NCBI GenBank assembly: GCA_029202845.1
Contig: CP119315.1
Coordinates: 3,255,001 to 3,319,000, forward strand
Origin: Candidatus Sphingomonas colombiensis
GTDB taxonomy: Bacteria > Pseudomonadota > Alphaproteobacteria > Sphingomonadales > Sphingomonadaceae
Length of the DNA stretch: 64,000 nucleotides
Direction: 5' to 3'
The notes beneath the pieces are model-generated. The model saw nothing but the letters and a program-made list of their open reading frames with translations. It was not told the origin of the DNA and did not search any database. The position numbers and the translations under genes are program-made. Shown piece after piece: positions 37,088 to 45,733 of the stretch (its first letter is position 1; each line of letters begins with the position of its first letter).

Positions 37088-38467
37088 ATGGAAATGCTCG
37101 TCGTTATAGCGCTGTCGAGCGTTTTCGTGTTCACCGTCATGTTCTTGCTCTGGGGCCACGCGCGCCATCGCGCGGCGACACCGGCCGCCCGCCTTCAGCG
37201 GGCGATCCCGCGCGATGCCGCCAGCGGGTTAGCCAATCGCCAGGGCTTTCTTGAAGGTGGGGAGCAATTGCTCTCCCGCGCTGGCCAGCGCGCCGCCGCG
37301 ATAATCCTGATCGACGTTGGGCCCCAAGCTCCCGTCGGAAAAATGGGGGAGCTTGCCCCATCGATCGCCGCGACGCTGCCGGGCGAGATGCTCGTCGGCA
37401 TGGTCCAGCCGACGCAATTCGCGTGTATCGTAATGGTCGACCCCTATGCGCCCGAGGCGGCAGATCAGGTTGCGGGGCGGCTGGCATTGCTGCTCGCCCA
37501 GCACGACGATAGCGCTGCACGAACCGCGACGATCGGACTGGCGCGATCGGATCGCGACGGCGGGTCGATCGACCGGCTGCTGGAAGCCGCGGGCACGGCC
37601 GCCGGCGTCGCACGATCGGATGGCATCCGCTCGCTGTGGTTCACCGAGGAAATGGCCGTGCGGCAACGCGCGCGGAATACGATCGCCCACAGCCTCCCCG
37701 AAGCGATCGAAAGCGGCGCGATCGCACCATATTTCGAGCCGGTGATCGATCTTCATACCGGCGAACTGCTCGGATTCGAAGTGCTCGCGCGGTGGGAGCA
37801 TCCTGTCCACGGCATTATCACCCCTGCGCATTTTCTTGATATCGCTCAGGAAAGCAGCGCGATATCGGATCTCACCCTGTCGGTCATGCGTCAGGCGCTG
37901 CTCGCCGCGCGCGACTGGGACGGTCGTCTGGTTTTGGCGGTGAACTTCGCGGTGTCGCAGTTGCGCGACCCGTGGCTGGCACAAAAGGTAATCCGGCTGC
38001 TGACCGAATTGGGCTATCCGCCCGCCCGTCTGGAAATCGAACTGACCGAGGGGGCCTTGATGGACCCACACGGCATTGCTCATTCGATCATCGAAAGCCT
38101 GAAGGCGCAGGGCGTTCGCGTCGCGCTCGACGATTTCGGCACCGGCGTGTCGAGCCTCACCCATTTGCGCGCCCTGCCGTTCGATCGGATCAAAATCGAT
38201 CACTCGATCGTCACCAAGGTGATGGAAGACCCCGCGCGCGCCTCGATCGCGGCAGCGATTTTGCGCCTGGGCGAAAGCCTCAACCTGCCGATCATCGCGG
38301 AAGGCATCGAAACGGCCCAGATCGCTGACAGAATGCGCGCCATGGGGTGTGCTGTCGGTCAGGGTTATCTGTTCGGTCAGCCGATGAGCCTTATGCAGAC
38401 GCGTCGGATGCTGGCGGAACGGCGCATGATCCCTGCCGTCGTCACCACCCGGCGCCTGGCTGGCTGA
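37088..38467 (+). CDS. Membrane-anchored EAL-domain c-di-GMP phosphodiesterase with degenerate GGDEF
   Basis: 459 residues: an N-terminal helix (MEMLVVIALSSVFVFTVMFL), a degenerate GGDEF-like region (about 40-200, no GGDEF motif seen), then an EAL domain (about 205-450). The signature Glu motif reads EVLARWEHP (EVL for EAL), with LAVNFAVSQL, IELTEGAL, LDDFGTGVSSLTHL and KIDHSIV, the set expected of active phosphodiesterases, and a C-terminal GQGYLFGQPM. Probably lowers c-di-GMP and is modulated by its degenerate GGDEF. Overlaps the convergent DUF924 gene by 26 bases. Confidence 0.9.
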   Translation: MEMLVVIALSSVFVFTVMFLLWGHARHRAATPAARLQRAIPRDAASGLANRQGFLEGGEQLLSRAGQRAAAIILIDVGPQAPVGKMGELAPSIAATLPGEMLVGMVQPTQFACIVMVDPYAPEAADQVAGRLALLLAQHDDSAARTATIGLARSDRDGGSIDRLLEAAGTAAGVARSDGIRSLWFTEEMAVRQRARNTIAHSLPEAIESGAIAPYFEPVIDLHTGELLGFEVLARWEHPVHGIITPAHFLDIAQESSAISDLTLSVMRQALLAARDWDGRLVLAVNFAVSQLRDPWLAQKVIRLLTELGYPPARLEIELTEGALMDPHGIAHSIIESLKAQGVRVALDDFGTGVSSLTHLRALPFDRIKIDHSIVTKVMEDPARASIAAAILRLGESLNLPIIAEGIETAQIADRMRAMGCAVGQGYLFGQPMSLMQTRRMLAERRMIPAVVTTRRLAG

Positions 38468-38999
38468 GATATTCTTCTTCCTCGGCGGTGGAGCGTCGCC
38501 CCAACGCGACATTGCGGCTGGGATAACGGCCAAACCGCGCGATCACCGCCGCGTGATCGCGGGCAAAGCGCAACTGCTCCGCCAGCCCGAGCGCGGTGTA
38601 TTTTTCCACGCTCAACGCGTGCATCGCGTCGCTCTCGGCATGCATCAGCGGAATATAGAGGAATGCACGTTCGTCGGGGCTGTGGTGTTCGTCCCATCCG
38701 CGCTCGATCGCCGATAGGGTTAGCGACAGCGCCAGTTGGTCGGCTGCAAAGGCTTGCGCCGAGCCGCGATGGATATTGCGCGAAAATTGATCGAGCAGGA
38801 TGACCGCAGCAAGCAGCGTATCGCGCCCGTCGCCCCATCCACTTGCCCCCGACGCAAGCACAACGTCCAGCAGTGCACCGAAACGGTCTTTGATCTCCTG
38901 ATCGAGCGCGGCGTCTTTTGCGAAACGCATTTCCGGAGCCAGCCCGAACCAGAACTCAAGCACCTCGCTGGCCTTTTCGTGGACTTCGTCGTCGCGCAT
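38442..38999 (-). CDS. DUF924 family protein
   Basis: 185 residues, all-helical, with the family's LEFWFGLAPE, LDQFSRNIHRGSAQAFAAD and LMHAESDAMH segments. Function unknown; structures of relatives resemble TPR-like folds. I start it at the ATG at 38999; the open frame continues upstream to 40145 but that stretch is antisense to mtaB. Divergent from mtaB by 15 bases. Confidence 0.85.
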   Translation of the reverse strand: MRDDEVHEKASEVLEFWFGLAPEMRFAKDAALDQEIKDRFGALLDVVLASGASGWGDGRDTLLAAVILLDQFSRNIHRGSAQAFAADQLALSLTLSAIERGWDEHHSPDERAFLYIPLMHAESDAMHALSVEKYTALGLAEQLRFARDHAAVIARFGRYPSRNVALGRRSTAEEEEYLSQPGAGW

Positions 39000-39014
39000 C
39001 CCTAGATCGCCCTC

Positions 39015-40205
39015 ATGACCGCCCTGCCCCGACCCGATGTCGTGACCTTGGGGTGTCGCCTGAACCTTGCCGAAAGCGAAACGATCCGTGGGCTGATCGG
39101 CGCGCGCGACATGGTTGTGGTCAACACCTGCGGTGTCACCAACGAGGCCGTCAAGCAAAGTCGCGCCGCGATCCGGCGCGCCCATCGCGCTCGCCCGGAG
39201 GCGGAGATCGTCGCGACTGGCTGCGCAGCGCAGATGGATTCGGCCAGCTTCGCCGAGCTGCCAGGCGTGACGCGAGTGATCGGCAATTCGACCAAACTGT
39301 TGCCCGCTACATGGGGCGCTTTCCCGAATCGCCAGCCAGCGCGCCTTCATGCGCGTGCGTTCGTCGGCGTGCAGAACGGTTGCGATCACGCCTGCACCTT
39401 CTGCGCCATCCCCGCAGGACGTGGGCCGAGCCGCAGCGATCCCGCCGGCTCGGTTGTCACGCGCATCGCCGCGCTGGTGGAAGCCGGCACACAAGAGGTG
39501 GTGCTGACGGGGGTCGATCTCACCAGTTATGCCGATGGTGTGGTAACATTGGGCGGCTTGGTGGAACGTATTCTGCTCGACGTGCCCGCGCTGCCCCGGT
39601 TGCGGCTTTCGTCGCTCGACACGATCGAGGTCGACGAGCGGCTGTTCGATCTGATCACCACCGAGCCGCGTGTCATGCCGCATCTGCATCTGTCGCTTCA
39701 GGCCGGGGATAACCTGATCCTCAAGCGGATGAAGCGGCGCCATCTGCGCGCCGATGCGATCGGAATGATCGAGCGACTGAAGGCGAAGCGCGATATCGCG
39801 ATCGGCGCCGATCTCATCGCCGGTTTCCCGACCGAGGATGAGGCGATGTTCGCCAATACGCTGGCGCTGATCGACGATTGTGCGATCGTCCACGCGCATG
39901 TGTTCCCCTATTCCCCGCGCGCGAATACCCCAGCCGCACGTATGCCGCAGGTCACGGCGGAACTCGTACGAGAGCGAGCGGGCCGGCTGCGCGATGCGGC
40001 CGCGCGACAAAAACGCGCGTGGCTCGCCGGCATGATCGGCTCTCAACAAGTGATCGTGCTGGAAAAACCCGGCGATCGCGGCCACACGCCCGGTTTCGCC
40101 GAGCTTCGCGTGGCGGATCCGCTCGCATCGCCCGCGATCGGGCAAACCCTATCCCTGCGCGTCACCGGCGCGACCGACGACCATCTCATCGGAACAACGA
40201 TATGA
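39015..40205 (+). CDS. mtaB: tRNA t6A37 methylthiotransferase MtaB
   Basis: Radical-SAM enzyme that converts t6A37 to ms2t6A37 in tRNA. 396 residues: N-terminal UPF0004 domain with cysteines in TLGCRLN, VNTCGVTN and ATGCAAQ binding one 4Fe-4S cluster, then the radical-SAM CDHACTFC (CxxxCxxC) and a short TRAM-like end. The VTLGCRLNLAES start fits the MtaB branch rather than MiaB. The stop overlaps ftsY by 4 bases (ATGA). Confidence 0.93.
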   Translation: MTALPRPDVVTLGCRLNLAESETIRGLIGARDMVVVNTCGVTNEAVKQSRAAIRRAHRARPEAEIVATGCAAQMDSASFAELPGVTRVIGNSTKLLPATWGAFPNRQPARLHARAFVGVQNGCDHACTFCAIPAGRGPSRSDPAGSVVTRIAALVEAGTQEVVLTGVDLTSYADGVVTLGGLVERILLDVPALPRLRLSSLDTIEVDERLFDLITTEPRVMPHLHLSLQAGDNLILKRMKRRHLRADAIGMIERLKAKRDIAIGADLIAGFPTEDEAMFANTLALIDDCAIVHAHVFPYSPRANTPAARMPQVTAELVRERAGRLRDAAARQKRAWLAGMIGSQQVIVLEKPGDRGHTPGFAELRVADPLASPAIGQTLSLRVTGATDDHLIGTTI

Positions 40206-41137
40206 GCTCCAATCCATCCTGGCATGAAAAGCTGCTCGGCGGATTTCGCCGTACTTCGGATCGGCTGATCGGCAATCTGACCGGCCTCGGCACGGCGCCG
40301 CTCGACGACGCGACGCTCGACGAGGTCGAGGAGGCATTGATCGCTTCCGATCTCGGGCCGGAAACGGCGGGCAAGATCCGGGCCCGACTGGCCGAAGGCA
40401 GCTTCGAACGCAATATGGAGGATCTCGGCATCCGCCTCGTCGTCGCCGAAGAGGTTGAGAAGGTGCTGGCGCAGGTCGCCAAGCCGATGGAGGTGGACGC
40501 CTTTCCCCGGCCCCAGGTGATCCTCGTCATCGGGGTCAATGGATCGGGCAAGACGACCACCATCGCCAAGTTGGCGCATCTGTTCCTCGAACAGGATTAT
40601 GGCGTGATGCTGGCCGCCGGCGACACGTTCCGCGCCGCCGCCATCGGGCAGCTCGCCACTTGGGCGGAGCGCGTCGGCGTGCCGATCGTGACCGGGCCGG
40701 AGGGTGGCGACGCCGCCGGGGTGGTGTGGGACGCGGTGAAGCAGGCGACGGCGACCGGCATCGACGTGCTGATCGTAGACACCGCCGGGCGGCTCCAGAA
40801 CAAGCGCGAGTTGATGGACGAGCTGGCGAAAATCCGCCGCGTGCTTGGCCGGCTCAACCCACAGGCGCCGCATGACGTGGTGCTGGTGCTCGATGCCACC
40901 ACCGGGCAGAATGCGCTGTCGCAAATCGAGGTGTTCAAGGAGGTTGCCGGCGTCACCGGACTGGTAATGACCAAGCTGGACGGCACCGCGCGCGGCGGCG
41001 TGCTGGTCGCGGCGGCGGAGCGATACCGGCTGCCGATCCACGCGATCGGCGTCGGCGAAGGCATGACCGACCTGCGCCCCTTCGACGCCAATGAGGTCAG
41101 CCGGATCATCGCCGGGGTGGATGACAAGCGGAAATAG
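40202..41137 (+). CDS. ftsY: Signal recognition particle receptor FtsY
   Basis: SRP receptor GTPase that docks Ffh-ribosome complexes at the membrane. 311 residues: N domain (SWHEKLLGGFRRTSDRLIGN), G1 GVNGSGKTTTIAKLAH, AGDTFRAAAIGQL, G3 DTAGRLQNK, G4 TKLDGTARGG. It lacks the long acidic A domain of E. coli FtsY, as usual in alphaproteobacteria. The ATG overlaps the mtaB stop; the longer frame from 39878 is inside mtaB. Confidence 0.97.
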   Translation: MSSNPSWHEKLLGGFRRTSDRLIGNLTGLGTAPLDDATLDEVEEALIASDLGPETAGKIRARLAEGSFERNMEDLGIRLVVAEEVEKVLAQVAKPMEVDAFPRPQVILVIGVNGSGKTTTIAKLAHLFLEQDYGVMLAAGDTFRAAAIGQLATWAERVGVPIVTGPEGGDAAGVVWDAVKQATATGIDVLIVDTAGRLQNKRELMDELAKIRRVLGRLNPQAPHDVVLVLDATTGQNALSQIEVFKEVAGVTGLVMTKLDGTARGGVLVAAAERYRLPIHAIGVGEGMTDLRPFDANEVSRIIAGVDDKRK

Positions 41138-41232
41138 CCGGTTCATCGGGCGCCGATCCCGATGCGCCCCATTCCTTGGGCAACCGGAACATATTAATGC
41201 GCTTGGGAAAGCGCCGCGCGAACGGAGTTGAT

Positions 41233-41841
41233 GTGACGACGAAATCCCCCACGGCCGGTTTCCGCCTCGCGCTCGATTATGGCCCGCTGCTCGTTTTCTT
41301 CGCGGTCAATTTCCTGACGCCGGGCGTGGCGATCATGCGGATCATCGCCGCAACCGCCGCCTTCATGGTCGCGATGGTTGTCGCGCTCGCCTTGTCTTGG
41401 ATCAAGACGCGGCGACTATCGCCGATGCTGCTGATCTCCGCCGCGCTGGTGTTGGTGTTCGGCGGCCTGACGATCTATTTCCATGACGAGCGCTTCATCA
41501 AGATGAAGCCGACCTTCGTTTACGCCATTTTCGCCGCTGTGCTGGGCTTTGGGCTCGCGACGGGGCGCCCGCTGCTTCAGAGCCTGCTCGAAACCGCTTA
41601 TCCGGGCTTGAGCCAGGACGGCTGGCGCAACCTGACGCGCAACTGGACGATCTTCTTCATATTCATGGCCGTGCTGAACGAGGTCGTGTGGCGCCATAGC
41701 TCGACAGATTTCTGGGTCGGTTTCAAGCTGTGGGGAGCGATCCCGCTCACGCTGCTGTTCGCGTTCGCCAACGTGCCGATGCTCCTGAAGCATGGGCTCC
41801 AGATGGAAAACGCGCCAGACACCATCCCGCCTGAAGGCTGA
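41233..41841 (+). CDS. yciB: Septation protein A / YciB-type inner membrane protein
   Basis: 202 residues with five to six helices and the family's LDYGPLLVFFAVNFLT, FVYAIFAAVLGFGLATGRPL and NEVVWRHSSTDFWVGFKLWG. Involved in cell envelope integrity and division. I choose the GTG at 41233, seven bases after GGAG; TTG at 41176 and ATG at 41197 are alternatives. Follows ftsY by 95 bases. Confidence 0.9.
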   Translation: MTTKSPTAGFRLALDYGPLLVFFAVNFLTPGVAIMRIIAATAAFMVAMVVALALSWIKTRRLSPMLLISAALVLVFGGLTIYFHDERFIKMKPTFVYAIFAAVLGFGLATGRPLLQSLLETAYPGLSQDGWRNLTRNWTIFFIFMAVLNEVVWRHSSTDFWVGFKLWGAIPLTLLFAFANVPMLLKHGLQMENAPDTIPPEG

Positions 41842-41855
41842 ACCCGCCATAAAAA

Positions 41856-41885
41856 ATGGGGCGGCACCACCAGGCGCCGCCCCAT
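41856..41885 (-). terminator. Rho-independent terminator after sodB
   Basis: Perfect 10-bp stem ATGGGGCGGC/GCCGCCCCAT with a 10-base loop. On the minus strand it is followed by TTTTTATG. It lies between convergent yciB and sodB, and the T-run marks it as the sodB terminator. Confidence 0.85.
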
Positions 41886-41908
41886 CATTCGATCGTACCG
41901 ATCCGAAA

Positions 41909-42520
41909 TCAGGCAACCGCTGCGTCGTAGCGGCGGCCGGCCTCGTCCCAGTTCACCACATCCCACCACGCCTTCAGATAGCCGGGGCGGTCGTTCATGT
42001 AGGTGAGGTAATAAGCGTGTTCCCACACGTCGTTGCCAAGGACGGGGGTGCCCGGCTCCTTGGCGTCGTCCATCAGGGGATTGTCCTGATTGGGGGTGGA
42101 GGTGACTTTCAGCGCGCCCGACGAATCGGCGATCACCCAGGCCCAGCCCGAACCGAACTGGCCGGCGCCCTTGCCGTTGAAATCTTCCTTCAGCTTGTCG
42201 AGGCCGCCGTAAGCGTCGATCGCGGCCTTAAGCTTGCCAGACGGCTGGGTCGAACCCTTCGGCGCCATGATCTTCCAGAAGAAATCGTGGTTCCAGAAAC
42301 CGCCACCATTGTTGCGGACGAGCGGCGGAAGCTGGGACATCATGCCCAAGATTTCCTCGATCGACTTGCCCGCGAGCTTGGGGTCGGCGGCGACGCCCTC
42401 GTTCAGCTTGGCGGTATAAGCGGCGTGATGCTTGTCGTGGTGGAAGGTCATCGTCTCCTTGGAGATGACCGGCTCCAGCGCGTCATAGGCATAAGGCAGC
42501 GGCGGCAATTCGAAAGCCAT
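41909..42520 (-). CDS. sodB: Superoxide dismutase (Fe type)
   Basis: Dismutates superoxide in the cytoplasm. 203 residues, starting MAFELPPLPYAYDALEPVIS, with metal ligands in FHHDKHHAAYTAKLN (His), GGGFWNHDFFW (His) and DVWEHAYYLTYMNDRPGY (Asp and His). The residues GSGWAWVI and the GAGQFGSG stretch are of the Fe-type branch. Strong terminator downstream. Confidence 0.96.
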   Translation of the reverse strand: MAFELPPLPYAYDALEPVISKETMTFHHDKHHAAYTAKLNEGVAADPKLAGKSIEEILGMMSQLPPLVRNNGGGFWNHDFFWKIMAPKGSTQPSGKLKAAIDAYGGLDKLKEDFNGKGAGQFGSGWAWVIADSSGALKVTSTPNQDNPLMDDAKEPGTPVLGNDVWEHAYYLTYMNDRPGYLKAWWDVVNWDEAGRRYDAAVA

Positions 42521-42582
42521 TGAATCCTCCTTGGTCTCGCGTTTGCAAACGCGACGCGGCCCAAATGGCTCCGCCGCTCTCG

Positions 42583-43638
42583 TTACGCAACCGCTCCGAC
42601 CATATCGTGACGACGAAGCGCGTGACGAAGCTGATCGTAACTCAGGCCCAGCGCATCGGCGGTCGCGCGCTGGTTGAAGCGATTCTCGGCCAGCGCGCGC
42701 GTCAGCAACTCTTTCTCGAACCGTGCGACCCGGCTTTTGAAGTCGGACGGCCCGATCTCACACGCGGCGATTTCATCCCCGTCCTTGGAGGGCACCTCAC
42801 GATCGACAGGCGGCACTGACGCCGTAACGGGCATCGCCGCGTGACCCACGCCGGGCGATGCCGGGCTGTATGGCGAAAGGAACGGATCGAACTCGATCAC
42901 GTCGACCGGATCAGTCAAATCCCAGCGATAAACCGCGCGTTCCACAACATTGCGCAACTCGCGCACATTCCCCGGCCAACGATATTCCAGCATCGCATCG
43001 AGCGCGGCCGGCCCGAAGCCGGTCCAGGATTCCCATCCCAGCTCGGCCGCCATGCGCCGTCCGAAAAAATCGGCGAGCACCGCGATATCGCTGCGGCGCG
43101 CACGGAGCGGCGGCAGCGTCACCACCTCGAAAGACAGCCGATCTAGCAGGTCGGCGCGAAATTCGTTGCGCTCCACCTTGCCCGGCAGATGCTCGTTCGT
43201 CGCAGCGACGATGCGCACGTCGACCTGGACGGGACGCGACGAGCCGATCCGCGTCACCTCGCCATATTCCACCGCGCGTAGCAGACGCTCCTGCGCGCCC
43301 ATCGACAACGTGCCGAGTTCGTCAAGAAACAACGTGCCGCCGTGCGCTTCCTCGAATCGCCCCACCCGCGCCTTGGTCGCGCCCGTGAAGGCGCCGGCCT
43401 CGTGTCCGAACAATTCGGCCTCGATCAAGGTTTCCGGCATCGCGGCACAGTTCATGATGACCAGCGGCTGATCCCAGCGCGGGCTGAGGCGATGCAGTCG
43501 CTCGGCAACCAACTCCTTCCCCGTGCCGCGCTCCCCGATCACCAGCACCGGCCGATCGAGCGCAGCCGCGCGGCTGGCGCGCTCCAGCGCGTCGAGGAAT
43601 GCCCCCGATTGTCCGATGACCTGTGTTGCCCGCTCCAT
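42583..43638 (-). CDS. pspF: Phage shock protein operon activator PspF
   Basis: A 351-residue sigma-54 enhancer-binding protein with no N-terminal sensor domain. AAA+ core: Walker A GERGTGKE (about 35-42), GAFTGA loop (about 82-87) that contacts sigma-54, Walker B LFLDELG, and a Fis-type helix-turn-helix at the C-terminus (QRATADALGLSYDQLRHALR). The ATG at 43638 gives the standard PspF start. It is divergent from the psp operon and its sigma-54 promoter, and in other bacteria PspA restrains it. Confidence 0.92.
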   Translation of the reverse strand: MERATQVIGQSGAFLDALERASRAAALDRPVLVIGERGTGKELVAERLHRLSPRWDQPLVIMNCAAMPETLIEAELFGHEAGAFTGATKARVGRFEEAHGGTLFLDELGTLSMGAQERLLRAVEYGEVTRIGSSRPVQVDVRIVAATNEHLPGKVERNEFRADLLDRLSFEVVTLPPLRARRSDIAVLADFFGRRMAAELGWESWTGFGPAALDAMLEYRWPGNVRELRNVVERAVYRWDLTDPVDVIEFDPFLSPYSPASPGVGHAAMPVTASVPPVDREVPSKDGDEIAACEIGPSDFKSRVARFEKELLTRALAENRFNQRATADALGLSYDQLRHALRRHDMVGAVA

Positions 43639-43738
43639 TCCCAATATTTGGCGCAATTTCCCAACGCTTGGCAAGGGTGCGGATCGCACATTTTCTCACC
43701 TCAGCAAAAAAAGCGTGGAAATCAGCCAAAAACGAATT

Positions 43739-43754
43739 TGGCACGCAATCTGCA
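43739..43754 (+). promoter_or_regulatory. Sigma-54 (-24/-12) promoter of the psp operon
   Basis: TGGCACG-CAAT-CTGCA matches the consensus TGGCACG-N4-TTGCA at all but one position, with GG and GC spaced exactly. It faces the psp genes about 55 bases upstream of the first small ORF and about 100 bases from the divergent pspF start, leaving room for PspF sites at 43640-43735. Confidence 0.85.
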
Positions 43755-43809
43755 CAGCATTGGGTAACCGCCATTGAGCGGAACGACAGTCAAAATCTTG
43801 GAGGAATAT

Positions 43810-43956
43810 ATGACCAGCTTCGACACCATCGGCCGCACCTTCGCCGCCATCGCCCTCACCCTCGTCGCCAGCGCCTCGATGCTGATCATGGCAGTCGGGC
43901 CGGCCAATCAGGGGAATGCCGCTCAGGCGAGCGCGATCACTCGTTCGATCGCGTAA
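43810..43956 (+). CDS. 48-residue single-helix membrane peptide, first gene of the psp operon
   Basis: MTSFDTIGRTFAAIALTLVA begins a 48-residue peptide with one hydrophobic segment (about 9-32) and a short polar tail. GGAGGAA lies 6 bases before the ATG. It is the first ORF after the sigma-54 promoter and 85 bases before pspA. No homologue known to me; its place suggests a stress-membrane role or a signal-peptide-like exported peptide (possible cleavage after NAAQA). Confidence 0.6.
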   Translation: MTSFDTIGRTFAAIALTLVASASMLIMAVGPANQGNAAQASAITRSIA

Positions 43957-44041
43957 ATCGCTACCGCCGGGGCGCGCGCCGCCCCTCGCCCCACCCCGGC
44001 GGAATGTTTATATCAGCAGGGGCAATCTTGGAGTTTCGTGA

Positions 44042-44710
44042 ATGGGCATCTTTTCCCGCACCCGCGACATCGTCGCCGCGAACATGGCCGAGCTGCTCGA
44101 CAAGGCGGAAGATCCCGCGAAGATGATCCGCATGATCATCCTCGAAATGGAGGAAACGCTGGTTGAGGTCCGGGCTTCCGCGGCGCGGACGATCGCCGAC
44201 AGCAAGGAAATGCGCCGCCACATCGCGAAGCTGGAGGCGCTGGAAGCGAACTGGACGGAGAAGGCGGAACTCGCCCTCTCCAAGGATCGCGAGGATCTGG
44301 CCAAGGCCGCTCTGGTCGAACGCCAGCGCGCCACCGGGATGGTGGAACAGCTTCGCGCCGAGATTAAGGTGCTCGACGACGCGCTGCGCTCATCGGAGGA
44401 AGATATCGCCAAGCTCCAGAGCAAACTGCGCGAGGCCCGCACCAAGCAGAACAATATCTCGACCCGGCTGGAAAGCGCCAACAACCGCACCCGCCTGCGC
44501 GAGATGTGGAACGGCCCGCGCACGCACGAAGCGTTCAGCCGCTTCGATATGCTGGAGCGCCGCGTGGACGAGGCCGAGGGCCGCGCCGACGCGATGGGAC
44601 TGGGCGCGCACCCCAAGACGCTCGACGAGGAAATCGCCGAGCTGAAATCCGCCGACAAGATCGACGCCGAACTGGCCGCGCTGAAGGCCCGGCTGAGCAA
44701 GGGGAATTGA
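44042..44710 (+). CDS. pspA: Phage shock protein A
   Basis: 222-residue PspA/IM30 (ESCRT-III-like) coiled-coil protein. MGIFSRTRDIVAANMAELLD is the N-terminal amphipathic helix that binds stressed membrane, followed by DPAKMIRMIILEMEETLVEV and long heptad helices to about 190. It stabilises damaged inner membrane and sequesters PspF. It heads the conserved pspABC part of the operon, 1 base before pspB. Confidence 0.96.
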   Translation: MGIFSRTRDIVAANMAELLDKAEDPAKMIRMIILEMEETLVEVRASAARTIADSKEMRRHIAKLEALEANWTEKAELALSKDREDLAKAALVERQRATGMVEQLRAEIKVLDDALRSSEEDIAKLQSKLREARTKQNNISTRLESANNRTRLREMWNGPRTHEAFSRFDMLERRVDEAEGRADAMGLGAHPKTLDEEIAELKSADKIDAELAALKARLSKGN

Positions 44711-44711
44711 G

Positions 44712-44999
44712 ATGGAGGACGTAGTCGTCCCGGTGTTCGTCTGCGGCATCCTGTTCATCGGATTGCCCTGGATCATCATGCATTATGTCACGAAGTGGAA
44801 GCAGGCGCCCGGCGGAATGACCACCGAGGATGAGCAGCTGCTCGATGAGCTTCATTCGCTCGCCCGCCGGCTTGAAGACCGCGTGACCACCGTCGAACGG
44901 CTCGTCGCCGCAGACAATCCCGATTTCCGCCCCGGTCTCTCCGATTATTCCCGCGACCGCGACTATCGGCTCGAAGACCAGCATCAGAGGAGGAACTGA
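44712..44999 (+). CDS. pspB: Phage shock protein B
   Basis: 95 residues: one membrane helix (FVCGILFIGLPWIIMHYV) and a cytoplasmic coiled coil (LLDELHSLARRLEDRVTTVERLVAA). With PspC it senses membrane stress and recruits PspA. Its RLEDRVTTVERL segment is echoed in the five small proteins downstream. The stop overlaps the pspC start (TGATG). Confidence 0.92.
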   Translation: MEDVVVPVFVCGILFIGLPWIIMHYVTKWKQAPGGMTTEDEQLLDELHSLARRLEDRVTTVERLVAADNPDFRPGLSDYSRDRDYRLEDQHQRRN

Positions 45000-45382
45000 T
45001 GGCCGAGGACAGCCCCACAAGGTTCTATCTCGATAAGCAGAACGCCAAGTGGAAGGGCGTGTGCGCCGGGATCGCCGATTATACCGGGATCGATCCGCTC
45101 TGGGTCCGGCTGGGCACCGCGGCGATGGTCTTCATCGCGCAGCAATGGTGGATCATCATCGCCTATCTGGTGGTGGCCTGGGTTACGCCAAAGAAACCGA
45201 TCGGCCTCTACAACAGCCGCGACGAGGAGAAATTCTGGCAGGGAGTGCGCTCCAATCCGAAACGCACCACCGCAGAGGTACGCTCCAAGTTCCGTGAACT
45301 GGATCGCCGGCTGGCCGACATCGAACTTCACTATACGAGCCGCAACACGCAGCTCGCCAACGAGATCGACAGCCTGCGCTGA
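44999..45382 (+). CDS. pspC: Phage shock protein C
   Basis: 127 residues. PspC domain at about 8-65 (FYLDKQNAKWKGVCAGIADY, GIDPLWVRLGTAAMVFIA, WWIIIAYLVVAWVTPKKP) with two helices, then a C-terminal coiled coil (FRELDRRLADIELHY). Membrane-stress sensor acting with PspB on PspA/PspF. The stop is 30 bases before the first of the five additional small genes. Confidence 0.93.
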   Translation: MAEDSPTRFYLDKQNAKWKGVCAGIADYTGIDPLWVRLGTAAMVFIAQQWWIIIAYLVVAWVTPKKPIGLYNSRDEEKFWQGVRSNPKRTTAEVRSKFRELDRRLADIELHYTSRNTQLANEIDSLR

Positions 45383-45412
45383 GAACAGGCGCCGCGCACG
45401 GAGAGAAACGCC

Positions 45413-45718
45413 ATGCACGATTTAGCTTTTCTGGTGCCGATCGCGATCGTGGGGATCGTATTCGGCAGCCGCGCCTTCCGCACTTGGGTGCAGGCGAAGC
45501 ACGGCTATCCGCTGGATGACTATCGTCGAAATCGGGGCCGCAACCGCAATGCCTCCGCCCTCGACGATCAGCGGCAGATCATGCTGCTATCGAATGAAAA
45601 CGAGAAACTAACCGGGCAGGTCAGCCGCCTCGAAGAGCGCCTTGCGGTATTGGAACGGATCGCGACCGATCCCGCCACCCGCACCGCCGCCGAGATCGAA
45701 GCGCTGCGCGACCGCTGA
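45413..45718 (+). CDS. PspB-like small membrane coiled-coil protein, paralog 1
   Basis: 101 residues: an N-terminal helix (FLVPIAIVGIVFGSRAF), a short basic linker ending KHGYPLDDY, then a coiled coil ending RLEERLAVLERIATD...AEIEALRDR. The KxGYPL and LERIxTD...EIExLRD motifs recur in the following genes. Same architecture as PspB. Ribosome site GGAGAG. Part of the psp transcript by close spacing; role unknown. Confidence 0.8.
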   Translation: MHDLAFLVPIAIVGIVFGSRAFRTWVQAKHGYPLDDYRRNRGRNRNASALDDQRQIMLLSNENEKLTGQVSRLEERLAVLERIATDPATRTAAEIEALRDR

Positions 45719-45733
45719 GGGGGAAAAGGGAAT

